The translations under genes and the position numbers were made by a program. DNA of 64,000 bases from Parietaria judaica (taxonomy: Eukaryota > Streptophyta > Magnoliopsida > Rosales > Urticaceae): NCBI GenBank assembly GCA_954871525.1, contig OX940869.1, positions 13,167,001 to 13,231,000 of the forward strand, in the 5' to 3' direction. Under the pieces are notes generated by a model. It had not been told where the DNA came from. It saw only the letters and a list, made by a program, of their open reading frames with translations, and searched no databases. Each line of letters begins with the position of its first letter. Position 1 is the stretch's first letter. This document shows, piece by piece, positions 58,033 through 64,000 of the stretch.

Positions 58033-59001
58033 ATGCCAAAGAAGATGTCGTCACCAAGCGATTCCACCGGAGGAGAGTTGACAACGACGAAGAAGATCGG
58101 ATCAAAGAAAGAAAACGTGACGCTCCATTACCCGATGCTCACGAAGAGCAATTACTTGGTGTGGGCGCTGAAGATGTTGGTCAACCTGCAGGCGCAAAGG
58201 GCCTAAGAGACTATAGAAGCCAGCGATGTCGAAGAACGCAATGAGAGGATGACACTCGCCGCCATCTATCAAGGAGTTCCGGAAGACGTCCTTCTTATGA
58301 TCGCTGAGAACGATTCCGCAAAGGAGGTGTGGACGATGCTAAGAACCATGCACATGGGTGCAGATCACATCCGAGACGCAAAAGTCCAAACCTTGAGAAG
58401 TGAATTCGAGGTTCTTCGGATAAGGTACGGCGAGTCGATTGACGACTTTGCCATGAAACTCACGTCCATTGTGACTGGTATACGCTCGCTACGAGACAAG
58501 GTAGATGAAACCACCGTTGTCAAGAAATTCCTTAGAGTCGAACCACAGAGGTACATGCAGATCGTAACATTGATCGAGCAATTCGGCGATCTCAAGACCA
58601 TGTCGGTCGAGGAGGTTGCTAGTCGCCTCAAATCCCACGAGGAGAGACTTCGGGGTTACGGTGACAGAGAAGATGAGAAACACCACTTGCTCACACATGA
58701 AGAATGGTTGTCGAGGCACAAGAAAAGCGAAGGAGCCAATTTTTCTTCCAGTTCCTCAGGACGAAACAGCTATGGCAGAGACAGCCGAGGACGTGGTAGA
58801 GGTCATGGACGAGGGCGAGGTCGTGGCAATGGTGCACCACGCTACGAAAGCACGACTAGGAGAGACAAGAGAATAGTGAAGTGCTATAATTGTCAGAAGC
58901 TCGGGCACTTTGCTACAGAGTGCCACAACAAAAACCAAGGCGAGGAAGCGAATCTCATGAGATTCAATGAAGACGAGCCGGCCTTGATGTTCACCGAATA
59001 G
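58033..59001 (+). pseudogene. Copia gag
   Basis: The start MPKKMSSPSDSTGGE at 58033 leads to YPMLTKSNYLVWALKMLV. TAA at 58204-58206 interrupts, and the same frame continues from 58207 to 59001. The later part holds the UBN2-type capsid region (AKEVWTMLRTMHMGADHIRD, SIDDFAMKLTSIV) and an RGRGHGRGRGRGNG basic stretch. The zinc knuckle CYNCQKLGHFATEC (C-x2-C-x4-H-x4-C) is intact. It forms the particle that holds element RNA. One stop breaks it. Confidence 0.85.
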
Positions 59002-59177
59002 GAGTTGAGCCTAGATGGATAGGAATATGAGGAGAAAATCCTCGTAGGCGAGAGAGTAGAGGGAAAAAAGCATAGTGCTCCAAGCAGAGACCAGAGACGA
59101 GAGACCAGACAGCTCCGAGCAGAGAGATTAGACCAGAAACCATAGAGCAGACCTGCTCGGAAAAGAAGACCACCGAG

Positions 59178-59780
59178 ATGGTGTTCCTGATCGAGGATAA
59201 GGTTAATGCGAACCTCCTCGTAGACGGACAGCAGAAAGTTTGTACCGATGTCTTGTACCTAGACAATGGCACGAGAAACCAATTGACGGGAGACCAAGCT
59301 AAGTTTGAAGAGCTCGATGATAAGATCACGGGGAATGTGAAATTTGGCGATGGCTCAATCGCCGAAATCAAAGGCAGAGGGTCCATCCTGTTCGTCTACA
59401 AGAACGGGGACCAACGCCTCATAACCCAAGTATACTACATCCCAAAGCTGAAGAGTAACATCATCAGCCTCGGACAGATGACAAAGGTCGGCAGCACAAT
59501 AGTGTTGTTCGGCTCATATCTGAAGATGTGGAACCGGAATGGCAACCTGTTGATGAATGTTAAGAGAACGCCAAACAGGTTGTACAAGATTCTCCTGAAG
59601 ACAGGCCAGCCTGTAAGCTTAATGTTGTCCCTAGCAGACCCGGCCTGGTTATGGCATGCGAGACTTGGCCACGTAAACTTTTACGCGCACAAGATGATGA
59701 GAGAAAAGGAGGTGACCTTTGGGGTTCCTAAGATTGAACACCCCAACAAGCTATGTGAATGCTGCATGATCGCGAAATAG
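59178..59780 (+). pseudogene. Copia protease and pre-integrase domain
   Basis: The active site YLDNGTRNQLTGD keeps the catalytic Asp of the usual LDNGASNHMTG. The frame ends with the GAG-pre-integrase region WLWHARLGHVNFYAHKMM and the HHCC-finger block CECCMIAK, then TAG. It is out of frame with gag. The protease would cut the polyprotein. The surrounding stops prevent expression as one protein. Confidence 0.8.
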
Positions 59781-59837
59781 GATAGAAAGTCATTCTCGAT
59801 CAAGGCTAAGTTCCGAGCAGAACGACCCCTCCAACTG

Positions 59838-60576
59838 GTGTATGCGAACCTTTCTGGTCCAATCACCCAAACAATTCTAGCCGGATGCACGTACTGTCTA
59901 CTACTTATTAATGACTACATTCATTGGATGTGGATCTATGCGTTCAAGAAGAAGAGTAGAGTCTTTAGAGACTTTAAGAGGTTCAAGAGGCTTGTGAAGA
60001 ATGGGTCAGACCACAATATGAAGATTTTAAGAACAAACCGAGGTGGAGAGTTCACATCCCAGCAATTCGAAGAGTTCTGCAATGAGGAAGGAGTTGAGCG
60101 CCACTTGACCGCACCGTACACGCCCCAGCAAAATGGTGTGGTAGAGAGACGAAACCGGAAAATGATGGACACAACAAAAAGTTTACTAAAGAGCATGCAA
60201 GTCCCGATGAAGTTCTGGAGATGAATTTAGACACGTGATCTATTTGCTAAACTGTTTTCCAATGCAGGCGCTAGGAGAACGCACCCGCTACTAGGCGTGG
60301 AATGGGACAAAAACCCATCTGAAACACCTAAGAATGATTGGGTGTACCACACAAGTGAAGATTATGGGCCTCTATCTCAAAAAGCTCGATGACAAGAGTC
60401 ACACGATGGTGTACCTTGGTGTCGAGGACGGAAGCAAGGCACACAGACTTTTTGACCCCCGACGCGGCAAGATCCAGGTGAGCCGAGATGCCGTGTTTGA
60501 AGAAGAGAAGAAGTGGGATTGGCGCGATGACAATGGTGAGCCCGAACAAAACTCAGTTGAGCTCGAAGTAGATTAA
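59838..60576 (+). pseudogene. Copia integrase
   Basis: The frame 59838-60224 spans the catalytic core. The first Asp is Asn (YANLSGPI for the usual YADL), the second is also Asn (LRTNRGGEF for LRTDRGGEF), and the Glu is kept (QQNGVVERRN). Both changes are GAC to AAC. The C-terminal part is 60334-60576 (HTMVYLGVEDGSKAHRLFDP, then VSRDAVFEEEKKWDW). A stop at 60224 and a frame change separate them. With both Asp residues lost, the enzyme cannot be active. Confidence 0.8.
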
Positions 60577-60612
60577 GACGTTGCCGAGAAGGAAGGGCAA
60601 ACAACATCCAGC

Positions 60613-62290
60613 TTGGATACCCCTACCAGTTCATCAAGTTCGGGTACCTCTACCAGCTTAGGCTCCCCCACCAGCTCATCCAGCTTGGGTACCCCCACCA
60701 GCTCATCCTACCCGGGTACCCCCACCAGCTCATCCTATCTGGGTACACCAAGAATACCCAGCCTGACTAGCTCGGGTGATTCTTCAATCAAGGATGGCCT
60801 AAGGGGATTTTGTCACCTAGCAAATTTCTATAAAGAGGCTCAAGAAGTGAAGATGAGCCTAGAAAAGCTGCTCTTGTTATGCGCCGAGGAGTCAGCTAAC
60901 TATCGAGAGGCAGCAACCGAGCAGGATTGGCAGGAGCAATGCAAAAGGAGTTGGAGTCCATAGAGAAGAACAAGACATGGGAGTTCACCGACCTGCGCAA
61001 AGTTCAGAAACCCATTGGTCTAAAGTGGGTGTAAAAGTTGAAGAAGGACACCAAGTGAATGTCCTAAAGCACAAGGCGAGGCTGGTAGGCAAAGGCTATG
61101 TGCAGAAGTGAGGAATCAACTTCGAGGAAGTCTTTGCTCCAGTAGTAACACTGGATACGATCTGACTCATCCTACCCCTAGCAGCTCATCGAGGTTGGGA
61201 GATTCACCACCTATATGTCAAATTGGCATTCATAAACAGTAGGAGGAAGTCTACGTCAAGCAACCTGAAGGTTTTGGCGTCAAGAGCAAGGAGGAAAAGG
61301 TCTACATGCTCTCCAAGGCTCTATACGGGCTACGTCAAGCTCCAAGAGTATGGAACATACGCCTCGACAAGAGCTTGAAGAGTCTCGGATTCACAAAGTG
61401 CTCCAGGGAGCAGGAAGTTTACATTAGGAGTAGCGGAGAAGACACCCTGATCTTGGGAGTTTATGTGGACGACCTGATCGTCACTAGAGCTAGCGCAGAA
61501 GGCGTAGAAAGATTCAAGAAGCAGATGATGGCCGAATTCGAGATGAGTGACCTCGAATTACTTTCGTACTACCTTGGCATCGAGGTGCGCCAGAACAAAT
61601 ACTGCATTATGCTGAAGCAGTCGGCCTACGCAAGGAATATCCTAAAGCAGTTTGAGATGGCGGATTATAACCCAAGCAAGTATTCAATGAAAGCAAAGTT
61701 GCAACTCGGGAAGCATGCTGAAGGAAGAGAAGTGAATCCCACGGAGTATAGACGTGTGATCGGGTGTCTCAGGTATCTTACCCACACCCAACCAGACATC
61801 TCTCACCCAGTTGGGATAGTGAATCGTTACATGGATAAACCCATGAGCGCACACCAGCAAGCTGTGAAGCATATTTTGCGCTACGTGAAGGGAACGACAG
61901 ACTACGAGATCCAGTATGAGAGAGGAACCGGAGTAGAGTACCAGAGGGATGGCGTTCTACCTCAACGGGAAACTGATCATCTGGCAGTCGCAGAAGTAGA
62001 AGACTGTAGCTTTATCCTCATGCGAAGCAGAGTTCATGGCAGCAACCGCAGCAACATGTCAAGCTACGTGGTTGAAGGGGCTACTGAGTGAAGTGACCGG
62101 AGCCGAGCAGAGCCAGTTACTCGTGGACAACAAGTCCGCAATAGCGTAGATGAATAACCCAGTGTTTCATGGTCGGAGCAAGAGATCATCATGGAGTTTG
62201 TCAGCACAAGGGAGCAGCGTGCAACATACTTAGAAAGGCTCTAGTAATAGTCAAGTTCGCGGAGATGAGATATCTACTCGGGGTGAAGAA
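60613..62290 (+). pseudogene. Copia reverse transcriptase and RNase H
   Basis: A Ser/Pro/Thr-rich linker (60613-60770, repeats of GTPTSSS) precedes the RT start (ANYREAATEQDWQE, 60895). Several stops lie between 60963 and 61300. The frame 61306-62091 holds MLSKALYGLRQAPRVWN, the catalytic YVDDLIVT, and the RT end through GCLRYLTHTQPDISHPVG and LRYVKGTTDYEI. RNase H continues in another frame with SSCEAEFMAATAATCQA near 62010 and LLVDNKSAIA near 62120. It copies element RNA. It is not functional because of the stops and shifts. Confidence 0.82.
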
Positions 62291-62309
62291 CTTGGACCCA
62301 AGAAAAGGT

Positions 62310-63158
62310 TGTTGATGTACAAATTCGTCATTATTTAGTATGACATAAAGTACTAAAGTTGTGAATTAATTAAATTTACAAGAAAAGATTAAAGGTTTTA
62401 AAGGAATAAATCGATATCCATAAAATCCCAATTGAGAAGCCCACTATAGCTCTCAATCAGACGAAGCCCAACGGATGTAGAAAGCCACTCGGCCTAAAAA
62501 GCCCAAAAGCCCAAAAGCCCAAAGATAACCGTCATTAGCCCAGAAAGAAGAGAGCAGAATCGTCACGTTCTCTACCCGGCATCCTAATTCAAACCTTAGC
62601 GGAAGACCAGGAGCATGGAATCAAGTCTTCAACGGGTATAATTCAAACACGACGAAGAGAACGCAGTCGTGGGACACGTGTAGCAAGGCAAGCCATTCAA
62701 CCCATTCAGCTCGGAGAGAAGACCCCACGATTCCTGGAAGTCCAACGGGAAGAATTGAAGTCTATAAATATCAAGCTCAGATCAACACAGACATCCCTGA
62801 GAGAATACATCGAGAGCTCGCTACCCGGGATTTCTGCTTACTTTGAGATTTCGTTGTATCCCCTTCATTCCTTCCCATTCTTTCTTTTGTTCTAGACGTG
62901 ATTTGCTGCCTGTAGCTGTCCGTCTATGTCATTTGTCGCAATAAACTAACAGAGGACGTAGTCAACTCTCACCTTGGGACGAACCTCTATAAAAAAAAAA
63001 CCCTCGTCCCATTTATATCGTTTATGCTTATATATATATTGAGTGTGAATCAAGAGCTTGCAACGTGAGAGGTCGAATTCTACTAAATCATCAATCTCAA
63101 GATTATCATACGCTCGCAAGTCACACTTGACTGTTTGAAGTGGGAAACCACGTCAACA
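62310..63158 (+). repeat. 5' LTR of Gypsy-3
   Basis: The 849-bp LTR has TG...CA ends and a TATA box TATAAATA at 62763-62770, followed by an initiation region. Its start, TGTTGATGT(A/G)CAAATT, resembles the LTR start of Gypsy-2 read in the sense direction. Confidence 0.75.
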
Positions 63159-63178
63159 GTTTGGCACCGTCTGTGGGA
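63159..63178 (+). other. Primer-binding site of Gypsy-3
   Basis: GTTTGGCACCGTCTGTGGGA lies directly after the LTR and differs by one base from that of Gypsy-2. Confidence 0.7.
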
Positions 63179-63222
63179 AATTGATCTCGCCAACATCTAC
63201 AAGCTCAAAGAACTCTGCAAAC

Positions 63223-64000
63223 ATGAGCAACGACGAAATCTTAACCGTGATCGAGTCCGAGGTGAACAACCCCGGACAAAACGCGGAAGCAGACAATTTG
63301 AAGTCTCAACTTAAGGCGAGGAATGCCGAGAACCAATAATTGCGCAGGCAAATCGAGCTTCTCGCGGCAAACCGAGCCCAAAGTGTGCACCACCAGAATA
63401 GCAACCGGGTAGACCCGGGACAGAGCTCTGGGAACCAACGCCGGGCTAACCTCAGCGCTATCCATCTCGACTTTGCCGATGTGGGCAATCCAAGGCAAAG
63501 CCAACCCCCATTGCCCGGCGGCCCAAGACCCGTAACTCCACCGCCGCCTCCCGAGGTGGGGCAACCCCTTTTCACTCCCTTGTCAAGGTCTAACCAGACA
63601 AGGACAAAAAAATTCGCTTCGAGCAGTCACTAACGCTCTGACCGCCCAAGCTATTTGCCGAGGTACGAGCAAAACCGCGACATTAATTTGGGCCTTCAAG
63701 GCCAACCTGTCACATACCCGAGGTATCCCAGCCCGGTGTACGGACAGGAATCCTTCCAGACCGTGCGTCCCGATCTAGCTCCCGAAGCACGGAACTGGAG
63801 GAACTTAAACGCACAATGGCCGCAATGAATGAAAAACTCATTCGTGTAAACTCTCGTGTGCACAACGCTACCAACGCTGCCCCTGAGATAGAACAGTTAG
63901 TGGAAGAGTCGGAGAGGACTCCCTTTACGACTGCCATAACTAACGTGAAACTCAGGGATGGCCTCTCAGAGCCTTCATGACCCGGTTCAAGAAGACCATG
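63223..64000 (+). pseudogene. Gypsy-3 gag with internal deletion
   Basis: The start MSNDEILTVIESEVN is followed by TAA at 63337-63339. The frame goes on with LRRQIELLAANRAQ and QPPLPGGPRPVTPPPPPE to 63633, paralleling Gypsy-2 gag. In a further frame, 63800-63960 gives VNSRVHNATNAAPEIEQL and TPFTTAITNVKLRDG. The next residues are PLRAFMTRFKKTM, which in Gypsy-2 lie about 100 residues later. An internal deletion at about 63958 is therefore likely. It is not functional. Confidence 0.75.

Larger units (their letters stand above)
58016..62309 (+). mobile_element. Ty1/Copia LTR retrotransposon, internal region
   Basis: The domain order gag, protease, integrase, RT, RNase H is that of Ty1/Copia. 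All frames are broken. The 3' end is cut at 62309 by the LTR of the third Gypsy element, directly after the RNase H tail (GVKNLDP). Confidence 0.85.
62310..64000 (+). mobile_element. Third Ty3/Gypsy element (Gypsy-3), 5' part, continues past the window
   Basis: It begins with an LTR (TGTTGATGTAC...CACGTCAACA), a primer-binding site and a gag of the Gypsy-2 kind, on the plus strand. It cuts the Copia element at 62309. The element runs off the window end, so its 3' LTR and target duplication cannot be checked. Confidence 0.8.

Overview
This is nuclear DNA of a flowering plant (eudicot). The evidence is several plant-specific transposon families, GT-AG introns, TATA-box promoters, AT-rich spacers and plant gene families (F-box/LRR, YSL transporter, type-I O-methyltransferase). 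The O-methyltransferase resembles flavonoid O-methyltransferases of the mint order (Lamiales); that placement is an inference from remembered family features. About four fifths of the window is transposable-element DNA, much of it nested.

Region 1 (about 0.2-23.9 kb) is a Mutator-like (MULE) complex bounded by a ~125-bp inverted repeat (204-327 and 23818-23944). It holds a leftward MULE transposase (13741 to ~780) split by a Ty3/Gypsy element of the Tat/Retand type (1153-12008). It also holds a second, rightward MULE transposase pseudogene (14455-16669), three 344-bp tandem repeats, a 786-bp foldback element with a perfect 9-bp target duplication, and a leftward Ulp1-type (C48) protease pseudogene (22.4 to 18.6 kb) of the kind carried by ULP-bearing MULEs.

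Region 2 (24083-36854) is a structurally complete 12.8-kb Tat/Retand Gypsy element on the minus strand, with two LTRs, a CATAG target duplication, PBS and PPT. Its gag-protease-RT-RNase H-integrase reading frames carry several stop codons. Between integrase and the 3' LTR lies a plus-strand (antisense) gene with its own TATA box and at least three in-frame introns.

Region 3 (36.9-51.1 kb) holds the host genes: a decayed first exon of a YSL metal-nicotianamine transporter (38198-37903), an F-box/LRR gene with one frameshift (38745-40228) and an intact two-exon O-methyltransferase (45015-43272). Two CACTA (En/Spm) fragments, with transposase and Ulp1 remnants, lie on either side of the methyltransferase.

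Region 4 (51.1-64 kb) holds a probable 4.4-kb solo LTR (51081-55482), a decayed Ty1/Copia element (about 57.5-62.3 kb), and the 5' end of a third Gypsy element (62310 to the window end) related to that of region 2 and inserted into the Copia 3' end.

Only the O-methyltransferase looks fully functional. Most premature stops in the transposon and YSL pseudogenes are Trp, Gln or Arg codons turned into stops, as expected from C-to-T decay of methylated DNA. The most unusual structures are the antisense spliced gene, the 111-bp array and the 20-bp leader minisatellite of the first Gypsy element, its in-frame polymerase deletion, and an Ulp1 intron made almost wholly of tandem repeats. I found no clearly new biological system.
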